Source of the DNA: Lacticaseibacillus nasuensis JCM 17158
GTDB taxonomy: Bacteria; Bacillota; Bacilli; Lactobacillales; Lactobacillaceae
Direction: 5' to 3'
DNA: 64,000 nucleotides
Assembly: GCF_001434705.1 (NCBI RefSeq)
Contig: NZ_AZDJ01000030.1
Coordinates: 110,606 to 174,605 of the forward strand
Shown in pieces: positions 8,039 to 17,676 of this stretch. Position numbers and translations under genes: made by a program. Each line of letters opens with the position of its first letter. Positions within the stretch are counted from its first letter, which is position 1. The notes under the pieces were generated by a model. That model was not told where the DNA came from. It searched no databases and saw nothing but the letters and a program-made list of their open reading frames with translations.

Positions 8039-9001
8039 ATGATTCATCCGTTATGGCAACGCTATCCAGACGTGCACCGCCAGCTCGAGGCCACCCAGGC
8101 CTTGTTGCAGGCGCGCACCCAGTTGCGTGATCCGCAAATCAACGCCTTGGTGCAGGCGCAAGTCACCGCCGGTGGTAAGATGCTGCGCAGCGGCCTTATG
8201 TTCATGCTAGCGCGTTTGCATCACGTTGACAATCGCCAGTTGATCCACGCCGCGGCGGCCATCGAGGCGCTGCATTTGGCGACCTTGGTGCACGACGACG
8301 TGCTCGACGGCGCGGCCACGCGGCGGGGCCAAGCGACGGTGCACCCGAGTGCCGGCAACCGCAGCGCCATCTATGCCGGCGACTTTCTCTTTTCGGTGTA
8401 CTTCGACCTCTTGGCCGATGCCGCGCCGGATGTCGCCGACGTCGGCGTCAACGCCCGCGCCATGCGCCGGATTTTTCTCGGCGAGCTCGACCAAAACTCA
8501 GCCCCGCGCGGCGCGGCGTTAACGATTCACCAATACCTGCGGCAAATCGCCGGCAAAACCGCGGCGCTCTTCGCCTTGGCCACATATCAAGGCATGCGGC
8601 TGGCTGATGGCACCGAAGCCGAGCTGGTCGCCAGCTACCGCTATGGTCGCCTGTTGGGCATGGCCTTTCAGCTCCAAGACGACTTGTTGGACTTCACCGG
8701 CGATCACCGCCTGGCCAAGCCGCGCCTCGAGGACCTCGAAAATGGCATCTACACCCTGCCGGTGCTGTATGCGTTGCAGGCCAAGCCGGCATTGGCCACC
8801 ACCTTCGCCGCGGCGCAACATGACCCCGCGGCCAAAGCCACGGCCGCCCGCGAGATTCGCGCACTAGGCGTCCCGCAGGCCTTACAGCTGGCCACGCGCT
8901 ACACCCAAAAGGCCGAAGCGGCGTTGCAGGCGTTTCCGGCCAGCCCGGAGCGCGCCGACTTGGTGCACCTGACGCACGCGCTTTTGAATCGCCACCAATA
9001 A
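8039..9001 (+). CDS. polyprenyl diphosphate synthase (heptaprenyl/nonaprenyl synthase component II type)
   Basis: 320-residue trans-isoprenyl diphosphate synthase. The first aspartate-rich motif DDVLD is at 86-90 and the second DDLLD at 214-218; GGKMLRSG (about 45-52) is the substrate-binding lysine/arginine region. It elongates farnesyl or geranylgeranyl diphosphate to the quinone side chain. The ATG at 8039 follows GTGAGG; frames starting further upstream have no ribosome site. It is divergently paired with menA and followed by a terminator, then cytochrome bd genes on the other strand. Chain length is not predictable here. Confidence 0.92.
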   Translation: MIHPLWQRYPDVHRQLEATQALLQARTQLRDPQINALVQAQVTAGGKMLRSGLMFMLARLHHVDNRQLIHAAAAIEALHLATLVHDDVLDGAATRRGQATVHPSAGNRSAIYAGDFLFSVYFDLLADAAPDVADVGVNARAMRRIFLGELDQNSAPRGAALTIHQYLRQIAGKTAALFALATYQGMRLADGTEAELVASYRYGRLLGMAFQLQDDLLDFTGDHRLAKPRLEDLENGIYTLPVLYALQAKPALATTFAAAQHDPAAKATAAREIRALGVPQALQLATRYTQKAEAALQAFPASPERADLVHLTHALLNRHQ

Positions 9002-9008
9002 TTGACGC

Positions 9009-9039
9009 AAAATCCCGCTCACTCGAGCGGGATTTTTTT
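9009..9039 (+). terminator. intrinsic terminator between prenyl synthase gene and cydC
   Basis: ATCCCGCT/AGCGGGAT stem with a CACTCG loop and TTTTTTT on the plus strand. On the minus strand the same stem ends in ATTTTG and may also serve cydC. Confidence 0.88.
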
Positions 9040-9047
9040 GGTTGTAT

Positions 9048-10775
9048 CTAACCCTTCATCCCGGCATCCAGCGCATAGAGCCGCCGATAGCGGGCGTCGG
9101 TTTTAGCCAATTCCTGCGGCGCGCCATCCATCGTCAACCGGCCGGCTTCGAGGAACAAGACGCGGTCGGTGCGGTGCACGCCTTGCAGGTGATGCGTGAC
9201 CCACAGCACGGTTTTATCCGCCAGCACGGTGAACATCGTATTGATTAGCGCGGCTTCGGTAATGGGATCGAGGCCAACGGTTGGTTCATCGAGCAGCACG
9301 ATGGGCGCATCTTGCAACAGCACCCGGGCCAGCGCCAGGCGTTGGCGCTCGCCGCCGGAAAAATCGAAGCCAGCTTCGGCCACCGGCGTGTCGAGCCCTT
9401 GCGGCAGCTGGGCAATTAAATCGGTCAGCTGCACGGCGTCAATGGCCTTGGCCACCGCGGCGTCGCTGGCCGCTTCGTTCCCCAGCCGCACATTGTTTTT
9501 CACCGACGTGTTGAATAGAAATGGGCTTTGGTCCAGCACGGCGAAGAGATTGTTGCGCTGCTCCTGATACGCCAGCACCGGCGTGTCATCCACCAGGACC
9601 TGACCGGTGGTTGGCGTCAAGTCACCCAGCACCAGCTGCAGCAACGTGGTTTTGCCCATGCCGCTGGGCCCCAACAGCGCCACCTTGTCGCCGCGGTGTA
9701 GCGTCAGGCTGGTGTCGTGAATCAATTCCGGCGCGCTCGCCGAATAGGCAAAGCTCACGTGATCCAGCGTCAACGTCTGAAACTCCTGCGGCGTCGGCAG
9801 CTGCTTGGGCAGCGTCCGCGTCGTTGGTTGCAGCTGATTCAAGCGCATGACGGCGCCTTTGTACGTCGGCCACTCGCCGATGCCTTGCGCCACCCCGGAA
9901 AACGCCATGTCTAACGGGAAAATCACCAGGACGAAGGCGCCAACCCAATTGGCCATGCCGGCCGTTTGCGTCCAGTACTGCCCCACCCACACCATCAGGC
10001 TGACGGGAATCAAGCCGAACAGGAGCTGGGCGACGAAGTTTCGCACCCATTCAAACCGGGCAGAGGCGTGCAGCGACTGGCTTAGCGCGTGCGGCGCGGC
10101 AGTGGCCTGCGCCACAAAGTCGGCTTCGCGGTGGGTGATCACCCAGTCGCTTAACCCCAAGACGCTGTCGGTGAGGTCGACATAGGCGGTTTGGTTAAGT
10201 TGCTTTTGCTGCAACTTGCGCCGCTTGTCGACCACCAGGCTCCAGGCCGGCACCAACACGATTTGCGCCAGCAACAACACGCATAGCCACAAGGCAAAGC
10301 CCCAGTCGAACCACCCCAACAGTAACGTGGCAATGAGGGTCAAGCCCCCGGCCACCACCGTAGGAAAAATGGTGCGCAGGTACAGGTTTTGAATGTGGCC
10401 AATATCGTCGGCCAACATGCCCAGCACGTCGCCGGTTTGGTGATGTTCCGAGACAAACGCGGCGTCGCTTTCAAGCACCCGGTACAGCTTGCGCCGCATG
10501 TGACTCGTGATGCGCAGCACCCAGTTGTGGCTGGTCAGGCGTTCCAGGTATTGGAACACCGGCCGGCCGATCCCGAAGGCCCGCGTCAGCACCACCGGCA
10601 CATAAATCGCGGCAAACAGCGGCTGCGTGGCCGAAAAGTCGATCAGATACCCTGAGGTGAACATCAACGCGCCGGCGCAGATGAACGTCAACATCCCCAA
10701 CACCAGTGACCAAAACAGCAGGCCCTTATAGCGCTTGAGGTCGGGACGTAACCATTGTTCATTCCGCCACTTCAT
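9048..10775 (-). CDS. cydC: thiol reductant ABC exporter subunit CydC
   Basis: 575-residue half-transporter: six-helix ABC transmembrane domain (about 20-310), then an ATPase domain with Walker A GPSGMGKT, signature FSGGERQRLALA and Walker B VLLDEPTVGL. With CydD it exports cysteine/glutathione and binds heme, as needed for cytochrome bd assembly. The ATG at 10775 is preceded by GCGAGGTG; the gene overlaps the end of cydD by 17 bases, indicating translational coupling. It is the last gene of cydABDC. Confidence 0.93.
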   Translation of the reverse strand: MKWRNEQWLRPDLKRYKGLLFWSLVLGMLTFICAGALMFTSGYLIDFSATQPLFAAIYVPVVLTRAFGIGRPVFQYLERLTSHNWVLRITSHMRRKLYRVLESDAAFVSEHHQTGDVLGMLADDIGHIQNLYLRTIFPTVVAGGLTLIATLLLGWFDWGFALWLCVLLLAQIVLVPAWSLVVDKRRKLQQKQLNQTAYVDLTDSVLGLSDWVITHREADFVAQATAAPHALSQSLHASARFEWVRNFVAQLLFGLIPVSLMVWVGQYWTQTAGMANWVGAFVLVIFPLDMAFSGVAQGIGEWPTYKGAVMRLNQLQPTTRTLPKQLPTPQEFQTLTLDHVSFAYSASAPELIHDTSLTLHRGDKVALLGPSGMGKTTLLQLVLGDLTPTTGQVLVDDTPVLAYQEQRNNLFAVLDQSPFLFNTSVKNNVRLGNEAASDAAVAKAIDAVQLTDLIAQLPQGLDTPVAEAGFDFSGGERQRLALARVLLQDAPIVLLDEPTVGLDPITEAALINTMFTVLADKTVLWVTHHLQGVHRTDRVLFLEAGRLTMDGAPQELAKTDARYRRLYALDAGMKG

Positions 10776-12498
10776 CGAATTCACCTCGCATTTTGTGAAC
10801 CAGTTCCTGGTAGGCCGCCGAATTGGCCGCCAGGTCGGTTGGCGTGCCTTGCGCCACGATGCGCCCGGCTTGCACGACGATCACCCAGTCCATTTCGTTG
10901 AGCCAATGCAGCCGGTGGGTGGCAAACAACACCAGCCGGTTGGCAAACAGCGGTACCAGCGTTTCCTTCAACGCCGCCTCGGTTTCGATGTCCAGGTGGG
11001 CAGTCGGCTCGTCGAATAACCAAACGTCGCGCTTTTCATCCAATAGCGTCCGGGCCAGCGCAATCCGCTGGGCCTGGCCGCCACTGATGCCGCGCCCGCC
11101 TTCACCAATGCGCGTGGCCAAGCCGTCCGGCAGCTCCGCCACCCAATCGGCTAAGCCCGCCGCGGCCACGGCGCGCGTAACGGCTGCCGCCGATGCTGTC
11201 GGCTGATAGAAACGCACGTTGGCATCAATGCTGGCCGCAAAGATGTACGGCGTCTGCGGAATGTAACTTAGGTGCGCCTGCCACGCCGGCTCCGCCAGGT
11301 GCGGCAACGCCGTCCCATTAAGCGTAAACGGCGTGCCGGCCTCAGGCTGCAGAAAGCCCCCCAGCAGGTTTAACAACGTCGACTTACCGGACCCGCTGGC
11401 GCCAATGATCGCCACTTTCTGCGGACCATGCAGCGTCAAGCTCACGTCACTGATGGCTTGGCGGTCGCCGTAGCGAAAGTCCAACTGGTTAACGCTCAGC
11501 GTACTCTCCGCCGTCCACGGCCCCACCGTCAACCCGGTTTGACTCGGCTGCGCCACCGGCTTGGCCAACACGGCCAAAATCGCGCTTAACGCATTTTTCC
11601 CGTTCAAGGTAGCGTGGTAGTCGCTGCCGAATTCACGAATGGGCATGAAGTATTCCGGCGCCAAGATCAAACTGACCATCGCCGGGTACAGCGGCACCTT
11701 GCCGTTGAGCAAGTCGATGCCCAAGAACACGGCGACGACGGCAATCGACAACGTCGCAAAGAAGTCCATGGCAAAACTCGACAACATCGCGATGCGCAAG
11801 ACGCTCATGGTTTGCTTGCGGTAGTTCTCCGAGACGGCATAGACGTTATCGGCGTATTGCTTGGACACGCCCATTAACTGCAGGGTTTTCAAGCCGCGCA
11901 ACGAGTCGATGAAGTGGTTGCTCATCAGCTGGAAGCCGGCGTATTGCTGCTCGGACTGATCGCGTGCCGCGTACCCCAAGATGATCATGAACAAGATGAT
12001 GACCGGGAACATCAGCAGCAACATCAAGCCGGCCAACCAGTGCTGCATGGCAATGTAGATCAGCAACACCCAGGGAATGATGGCCATGTTCAAAATCTTG
12101 TTGAGGATCAGCTCGATATAGTTTTGCGTCTCAGGAATGCCGTCCAGCGCCATGGTGACGAGGTTGCCGGTGCCTTCATCGGCGACGGTCGCCGGCCCTA
12201 ACGCAAATAGATGCTGCAACAATTGTTGCTGCATGTCGCCGGCAGTGCGTCGCGCGGCGTGCTCAGCCATGGCGTTGCGCAGCCAAGTAATCGCTTGGCG
12301 CAACGCGAAAGCCGCCGCGAAGGCCCAGATGAATGGCCACAACCCGGCCATCGGTTTGCGCGCCCAGGCGTGGACGATGGCTTGGGCCAGAAATTTACCC
12401 TGGAACAAAATAACAAATGCTTGCACGAGCGCCAGCCCGGCAAGCATTGTCAAGACGCGGTTCATTCCGGGTAAACGCATTAAGCGTTTATCGATCAT
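10759..12498 (-). CDS. cydD: thiol reductant ABC exporter subunit CydD
   Basis: 579-residue ABC half-transporter with an N-terminal membrane domain (about 15-310). The C-terminal ATPase has Walker A GASGSGKST, signature ISGGQAQRIALA and Walker B VWLFDEPTAHLD. It is the partner of CydC in the inner-membrane heterodimer required for cytochrome bd maturation. The start at 12498 follows TGAGGAGAG. It lies 51 bases downstream of cydB and overlaps cydC. Confidence 0.93.
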   Translation of the reverse strand: MIDKRLMRLPGMNRVLTMLAGLALVQAFVILFQGKFLAQAIVHAWARKPMAGLWPFIWAFAAAFALRQAITWLRNAMAEHAARRTAGDMQQQLLQHLFALGPATVADEGTGNLVTMALDGIPETQNYIELILNKILNMAIIPWVLLIYIAMQHWLAGLMLLLMFPVIILFMIILGYAARDQSEQQYAGFQLMSNHFIDSLRGLKTLQLMGVSKQYADNVYAVSENYRKQTMSVLRIAMLSSFAMDFFATLSIAVVAVFLGIDLLNGKVPLYPAMVSLILAPEYFMPIREFGSDYHATLNGKNALSAILAVLAKPVAQPSQTGLTVGPWTAESTLSVNQLDFRYGDRQAISDVSLTLHGPQKVAIIGASGSGKSTLLNLLGGFLQPEAGTPFTLNGTALPHLAEPAWQAHLSYIPQTPYIFAASIDANVRFYQPTASAAAVTRAVAAAGLADWVAELPDGLATRIGEGGRGISGGQAQRIALARTLLDEKRDVWLFDEPTAHLDIETEAALKETLVPLFANRLVLFATHRLHWLNEMDWVIVVQAGRIVAQGTPTDLAANSAAYQELVHKMRGEFDEVAE

Positions 12499-12549
12499 AC
12501 GAACTCTCTCCTCAATTGCCTCGAATTAGAGGCGGAAACTTGCAGATTC

Positions 12550-13551
12550 CTAAGCCTTGGCCGGAATCCGCTTGTGGAATACCGTGTAGGACCAGATGAA
12601 GTAGGCCAACGCAATCGGCAACAGAATGCAGGCGACCACGGTCATGATAGTCAAGGTCAGCGGGCTGGCCGAGGCCGTCTTGATCAGCAGCGAATGCGCC
12701 GGATTGTCGGCAATCAATACCCGCGGGAACAAGCCATTGAAGATCAAGGCCACCACTAAGGTCAACCCGAGCCCGCTGCCGATAAACGACATCAGCTCGT
12801 TGTTCTTCAACGTGCCTACCTGGTTGATCACGGCGGCGCAAACAATCAGTGCGATAATCAGCGTCGTTGACACCGGGCGTTCCTTGAAGAAGTCGGTGTA
12901 GACGAAGACCAAGATGGCAAAGACTACTTCACCAGCATACAACACCCAGGACAAAATGGCATTCCATTGCCGCGCCCGTTCGCGCAGCGGGCCCACCGTC
13001 TTGAGCCGAATGAAGTTCAGCCCGTGCATGAAGCACATCAAGGTCACGGCCACCCCACCCACAATCGTCAGCAGGTTGATTTGGTCGCCTAGCGTCGCGT
13101 AGATATCCATGTTTTTATCGATTGGCAGCGGCTGAATGATTGCGGTAAAAATCATCCCCAGCACGAATGGCGGCAAGACGCTGCCGATAAACAGGGCCCA
13201 GCGCCAAATGCTGCGGCCGCCTGGCGTCTCGGCATGCGCCGCAAACTCAAACGACACGCCGCGCAGAATCAGGCCCATCAACACGATGAAGAACATGATG
13301 TAGAACCCGGAAAACAGGCTGGCATACCACAGTGGGTAAGAGGCGAACATCGCCCCGCCGGCGGTGATCAACCAGACTTCATTGGCATCCCAGTGCGGGC
13401 CAATCGTGGCCACCAGCTGGTCGCGTTCGTCCTCGTTATGAGCGAGCAGGCGCGTGGCCATGCCGACGCCGAAGTCGAAGCCTTCCAGGAAGAAGAAGCC
13501 GATGAACAACACGGCTAACAGTAAGAACCAAAGAATTTGCAGGAAACTCAT
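12550..13551 (-). CDS. cydB: cytochrome bd ubiquinol/menaquinol oxidase subunit II
   Basis: 333-residue CydB with eight to nine hydrophobic helices; the N-terminus (FLQILWFLLLAVLFIGFFFLEGFDFGVG) holds the conserved GFDFGVG motif. It forms the oxidase heterodimer with CydA. Its ATG at 13551 overlaps the cydA stop as ATGA, a classic coupled junction. Length and order match Firmicute cydAB. Confidence 0.95.
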   Translation of the reverse strand: MSFLQILWFLLLAVLFIGFFFLEGFDFGVGMATRLLAHNEDERDQLVATIGPHWDANEVWLITAGGAMFASYPLWYASLFSGFYIMFFIVLMGLILRGVSFEFAAHAETPGGRSIWRWALFIGSVLPPFVLGMIFTAIIQPLPIDKNMDIYATLGDQINLLTIVGGVAVTLMCFMHGLNFIRLKTVGPLRERARQWNAILSWVLYAGEVVFAILVFVYTDFFKERPVSTTLIIALIVCAAVINQVGTLKNNELMSFIGSGLGLTLVVALIFNGLFPRVLIADNPAHSLLIKTASASPLTLTIMTVVACILLPIALAYFIWSYTVFHKRIPAKA

Positions 13552-14978
13552 GACTTAAACGCCTCCTTCGCAAACGGATCGCCGGCCAGGCCGTAATTGC
13601 TTTGGTCTAAGTCGACTGGTCCCTTCTTGAGCACCCGGTGTGAGTAGTAAACCATGACGCCACCCAGCAGCGTGAAGATCAAGAAGTAAGCGATGTTGGT
13701 AAACAGCAACTGCCCCGCCGTCGTGGTTGGCGACACGGCATCGGCGATAGTGTACAAGCCGTAAACGACCCATGGGTAGCGGCCCAGTTCGGTGACGAAC
13801 CAGCCGGCAGTGTTGAGGATGAATGGCAGCCATAGGCACAGCCCCAACAGCCACAACAACCAACGTTTGTTTTCAATCGTATCGTGCTTGGCCCGGGAGA
13901 ACCACAAGCCGAGAATTCCCAGCAAGGCTAAGAAGACCCCGCCGCCGGACATGATCCGGAACGACCAGAACAAGGTCTTCACCGGCACGTAATAGTTCTT
14001 GTCTTTGCCGTACTTGGCTTCCATCTCCTTGTTGACGGTATCCATGCCTTTGACCGCCCCGTGGGTTTGGTGGAAGGACATGATACTCAGCAAGTACGGA
14101 ATCTCGATGTTGCCGGACACGGTGTGGTCCTTGGTGTTGATCAATTCGACCAACGTCCATGGCGCCGGGTCCTTGGTGTCCTTGTAAATCCCTTCAGTCG
14201 CAGCAAACTTCATCGGTTGTTCATTGATGATGTAGCGCGTCTGCAAGTCGCCGACGAAAATCGCCCCGACGACAGAAATCGTGCCGACTAATAAGCCGAT
14301 GCGCAGCGACTTCTTAAAGAACTCCGGCTCGCGGTGCTTCCACAGCTGCCACGCCGCCATCCCCGCCACGGCGAACCCGGCGGTGGTAAAGGCGCCGAAA
14401 ACGACATGCGGAAACTCGACCCAAAGTTGCGGGTTGGTGATGACCTGGGCGAAGTCGACCAACTTCACGCGGCCAGTCGCCTGGTTAATGGCGAAACCAG
14501 TCGGGTGCTGCATGAAGGAATTGGCGCTTAAGATCCAAATCGCCGACAGCGTCGTGCCAAGCCACACCAGCCAAATCATGGCCGCGTGCAGCGCCGGCTT
14601 GAAGCGATTCCAGGTAAACATCCACAGGCCGATGAACGTGGACTCCATGAAAAATGCCAGTAAGGCTTCGACGGCCAGCGGCGCGCCGAAAATGTCACCC
14701 ATGAAGCGAGAATAATTAGACCAGTTCATCCCAAATTGGAATTCCTGAATAATACCGGTGACGACCCCGACGGCGAAGCTCAGCAGGAAGATTTTTCCCC
14801 AGAACTTCGTCATCCGTTTGTACACGTCTTTGTGCGTCCGCACGTAACAAGTTTCCATAATTGCGGTGACCAGCGCCATGCCGATAGAAAACGGCACGAA
14901 GAAGAAATGGAACACGGTGGTCATGGCGAATTGGAACCGCGCGAGTGACAAGACGTCAAACCCTTGCAGTAAAGCCAT
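13548..14978 (-). CDS. cydA: cytochrome bd quinol oxidase subunit I
   Basis: 476-residue CydA, the heme-bearing subunit that oxidises quinol and reduces O2 to water. Near the N-terminus ARFQFAMTTVFHFFFVPFSIG carries the axial histidine of heme b595, and the helices and quinol loop follow (FWGKIFLLSFAVGVVTG, FMESTFIGLWMF, SFHQTHGAVKGMD). The periplasmic quinol loop appears to be of the short Firmicute type. The start at 14978 follows GAGGAGGG. In lactobacilli the enzyme works only when heme, and often quinone or its precursor, is supplied. Confidence 0.96.
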   Translation of the reverse strand: MALLQGFDVLSLARFQFAMTTVFHFFFVPFSIGMALVTAIMETCYVRTHKDVYKRMTKFWGKIFLLSFAVGVVTGIIQEFQFGMNWSNYSRFMGDIFGAPLAVEALLAFFMESTFIGLWMFTWNRFKPALHAAMIWLVWLGTTLSAIWILSANSFMQHPTGFAINQATGRVKLVDFAQVITNPQLWVEFPHVVFGAFTTAGFAVAGMAAWQLWKHREPEFFKKSLRIGLLVGTISVVGAIFVGDLQTRYIINEQPMKFAATEGIYKDTKDPAPWTLVELINTKDHTVSGNIEIPYLLSIMSFHQTHGAVKGMDTVNKEMEAKYGKDKNYYVPVKTLFWSFRIMSGGGVFLALLGILGLWFSRAKHDTIENKRWLLWLLGLCLWLPFILNTAGWFVTELGRYPWVVYGLYTIADAVSPTTTAGQLLFTNIAYFLIFTLLGGVMVYYSHRVLKKGPVDLDQSNYGLAGDPFAKEAFKS

Positions 14979-14998
14979 AGCTTTTCCCTCCTCATCCA

Positions 14999-15040
14999 TT
15001 GATACGCTTTCATTATAGCGCAACTGAGCCCCATCTAGAA
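14999..15040 (-). promoter_or_regulatory. cydA promoter region with possible cre site
   Basis: TATAAT at 15012-15017 is 34 bases upstream of the start codon, with a weak TTCTAG at 15035-15040. TGAAAGCGTATCAA (14999-15012, minus strand) matches the cre consensus at 12 of 14 positions and touches the -10 box; this part is tentative. Confidence 0.5.
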
Positions 15041-15115
15041 TAGAAACATTATAAACTGATAGATTTTCTCAACGATTGGGCTGGTTACGCACCCCGTCGC
15101 CGGTAAGTCACGCGC

Positions 15116-15144
15116 AAAAAAGGCGAAGGGTCACCCCTTCGCCT
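15116..15144 (-). terminator. intrinsic terminator after pdp
   Basis: Minus-strand stem AGGCGAAGG/CCTTCGCCT followed by TTTTTT, six bases after the pdp stop codon. Confidence 0.85.
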
Positions 15145-15149
15145 CACTA

Positions 15150-16457
15150 TTAATCTTGCCGTAACACCTGTCGAATCAGCGGTTGCGGCGTTGGGGCCGT
15201 GGCACCGATGGTGAACGCGGCTGCTACCTGCGCCACCTGTGCCGCCGGATCGGGTTGATTCGCGTGCAACGTGGCTAAGGTGTCCCCCACCGCCACCGGG
15301 GTGCCAAGCTTCTTGTGCATCACCAGGCCCACCGCGTGATCAAGGGCATCGCCTTGCTTGGCGCGCCCGCCGCCGAGTTGCATCACGGCGACACCCAGCG
15401 CGCGGGTATCGATGGCCGTGACCACGCCGGCCGACTTGGCGCGCACCGGAATCTGGTATGCGGCTTTGGGTAAGGTTTGTGGCGCGTCCAGCACCCGCAC
15501 GTCGCCCCCTTGAGCGGCGACCAGTTGCTTAAAGGCGCGCCAAGCGCGGCCATCGCGCAAGGCGTCTTCCGCCATGCCGGTGGCCACTTCCAACGAATTG
15601 GTTTTGCCGCCTAACACCAGCATGTGCGCGGCTTCGGCAATGGTCAGCTGGCGCACGTCTTGCGGCCCGCGGTTGTGCAAAATGGCAATAGCTTCGGCGA
15701 CCTCGAGGCTGTTGCCGATGGTAATGCCCAGCGGCTGATCCATACCGGTCAACAAGGCCACGGCCCGCACCCCGGCCGCCTGGCTGATTGCCAGTAACGC
15801 CTGGGCCAACTTGCTGGCTTGCGCCTGCGTCTGCATAAAGGCCCCATTGCCCACCTTGACGTCAAACACCAAGGCGTTGGTGCCGCTAGCCAGTTTTTTA
15901 CTCATGATGGAGCTGGCAATCAAGGGAATCGACTCGACGGTACCGGTGACGTCGCGCAAGGCGTATAACTTACGGTCCGCCGGCGCCAAGTCGCCACTAG
16001 CGCTGACAATGGCCTGGTGAATCTCCTTCACCTGGGCACGGAACTCGGCCTCGCTAAGGTCGACGCGAAACCCTGGGATACTTTCGAGTTTGTCCAAGGT
16101 GCCGCCGGTGTGGCCGAGCCCGCGGCCGGAAATCATCGGCACCGGCACACCCAGGCTAGCCACCAGCGGCGCTAGGGGCAAGCTGACCTTATCCCCCACC
16201 CCGCCGGTCGAGTGCTTATCGACCTTGATGCCGGGAATGTCGCTGAGGTCCAACACGTCGCCGGAATGCAGCATCGCCATGGCCAAGGCGGATTGCTCCG
16301 CGGCGGTCATGCCGGTGAAATAAGTCGCCATCAGCCACGCGCTCATTTGGTAATCGGGGACGTCGCCTGCCACATAGGCCTGAATCAGCCAGTCGAGCTC
16401 GGCTGGCGTCAGTTCCTGGTTGTCCCGTTTTTTCGTCAGCAGATCCACCATGCGCAT
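15150..16457 (-). CDS. pdp: pyrimidine-nucleoside phosphorylase
   Basis: 435-residue family-II nucleoside phosphorylase that splits uridine, thymidine and deoxyuridine with phosphate. KHSTGGVGDK (81-90) is the phosphate-binding segment, and the family signature SGRGLGHTGGTLDKLE lies at 110-125. The C-terminal alpha/beta domain carries GGGRAKQGDALDHAVG. The start MRMVDLL at 16457 has only a modest GTAGGCG site but matches the usual Lactobacillus N-terminus as I remember it. It is divergent from the adenosine deaminase gene, forming a nucleoside-salvage pair. Confidence 0.95.
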   Translation of the reverse strand: MRMVDLLTKKRDNQELTPAELDWLIQAYVAGDVPDYQMSAWLMATYFTGMTAAEQSALAMAMLHSGDVLDLSDIPGIKVDKHSTGGVGDKVSLPLAPLVASLGVPVPMISGRGLGHTGGTLDKLESIPGFRVDLSEAEFRAQVKEIHQAIVSASGDLAPADRKLYALRDVTGTVESIPLIASSIMSKKLASGTNALVFDVKVGNGAFMQTQAQASKLAQALLAISQAAGVRAVALLTGMDQPLGITIGNSLEVAEAIAILHNRGPQDVRQLTIAEAAHMLVLGGKTNSLEVATGMAEDALRDGRAWRAFKQLVAAQGGDVRVLDAPQTLPKAAYQIPVRAKSAGVVTAIDTRALGVAVMQLGGGRAKQGDALDHAVGLVMHKKLGTPVAVGDTLATLHANQPDPAAQVAQVAAAFTIGATAPTPQPLIRQVLRQD

Positions 16458-16554
16458 CGTCGTCGCCTACTTTCTCAAGATTAATCTCATTTTAACACGG
16501 CGGCTTCGCGCAGCGTGCTATACTACGAATCAAACTCACCTCAGGAGGCCAATT

Positions 16555-17574
16555 GTGAACGCTACGTTGCTGCACCACCTCGCCAAAGTCGAACTGCACT
16601 GCCACCTCGATGGCTCGCTGTCACTGCCCATGATTCGCCGGCTCGCCGCGCGCATTGGCCAGCCCCTGCCGGCCGCCGACGCCGATTTGGCCAAGCTCGT
16701 GCAGGCCCCGGCAACCGCCACGAACCTGATGGATTACCTGCGCCCCTTCGACTTCATTCGCCCGTTGTTGCAAGACCATGATGCGTTAGCCATGGCGGCC
16801 CACGACGTCGCCGCTCAAGCCGCCGCGGAAAACGTGCGCTACATCGAGCTTCGGTTTGCCCCGGAATTCTCCATGGACCGGGGGTTGACGGCAACGCAGG
16901 CGATTGAAGCCGTCGTGGACGGCTTGGCCCAGGCGCAAGCCGATTTTGACCTGACCGCCAACGTCTTGGTGTGCGCCATGCGGCAAAGCGCCGGCGCCAT
17001 GAACCAGCAGGTCTTCGCCGCCGCGGTGCCATTGCTTGGTCGCGGGGTGGTTGGCGGCGACTTTGCCGGCAACGAAGCCGACTTCCCGCCGAGTACGTTC
17101 ACGGCCACCATTGCTTACGCGCAGTCACGGCACGTGCCGCTGACGTTGCACGCCGGGGAGTGCCACTGCGCGCAAAACATCGCCGAAACCTTGGCGGCCG
17201 GCGTCACCCGGATTGGCCACGCCACCGCGATCCAAAACCACCCCGACTTAATCCAGCAATTCGTCACCGCTGGCGCCACGGCTGAGCTGTGCCTCACCAG
17301 CAACCTGCAAACCCGCGCCGCCGCAGACCTCAGCGAGTACCCCTACGCGCAGTTACGCGCAGCCGGGGCCAAGCTGACCATCAACACGGACAACCGCACC
17401 GTTTCTAACGTCGATTTGACCCACGAGTACGGCGAATTCGTCCGCGCGTTTGGCGTCACCGCGGCCGACTTCTTAACCTTCAATCAAGATGCCGCGCGCG
17501 CCGCCTTCATCAGCCAGGCCGACCAAGCCGCGCTGGTGCAGCGACTGGCCACGGAGTACGCGCCATACGTGTAA
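16555..17574 (+). CDS. add: adenosine deaminase
   Basis: 339-residue amidohydrolase that converts adenosine or deoxyadenosine to the inosine forms. Zinc-binding HCHLDGS (His15, His17), the HAGE motif near 200 and INTDNRTVSN with the catalytic/metal Asp are all present. The start is GTG at 16555, preceded by a strong CAGGAGG; in-frame sequence further upstream overlaps the promoter (TGCTATACT near 16516-16524) and is not coding. It is single-gene and divergent from pdp. Confidence 0.93.
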   Translation: MNATLLHHLAKVELHCHLDGSLSLPMIRRLAARIGQPLPAADADLAKLVQAPATATNLMDYLRPFDFIRPLLQDHDALAMAAHDVAAQAAAENVRYIELRFAPEFSMDRGLTATQAIEAVVDGLAQAQADFDLTANVLVCAMRQSAGAMNQQVFAAAVPLLGRGVVGGDFAGNEADFPPSTFTATIAYAQSRHVPLTLHAGECHCAQNIAETLAAGVTRIGHATAIQNHPDLIQQFVTAGATAELCLTSNLQTRAAADLSEYPYAQLRAAGAKLTINTDNRTVSNVDLTHEYGEFVRAFGVTAADFLTFNQDAARAAFISQADQAALVQRLATEYAPYV

Positions 17575-17676
17575 CCGGCTGGCCACTCGTCTAAATGGCA
17601 CAAAATCATCACACATTCCGCACGGTCTCATCACCGGCGCCGATTATGCTTGAATCATTCAGAAAGGATGACCCCT

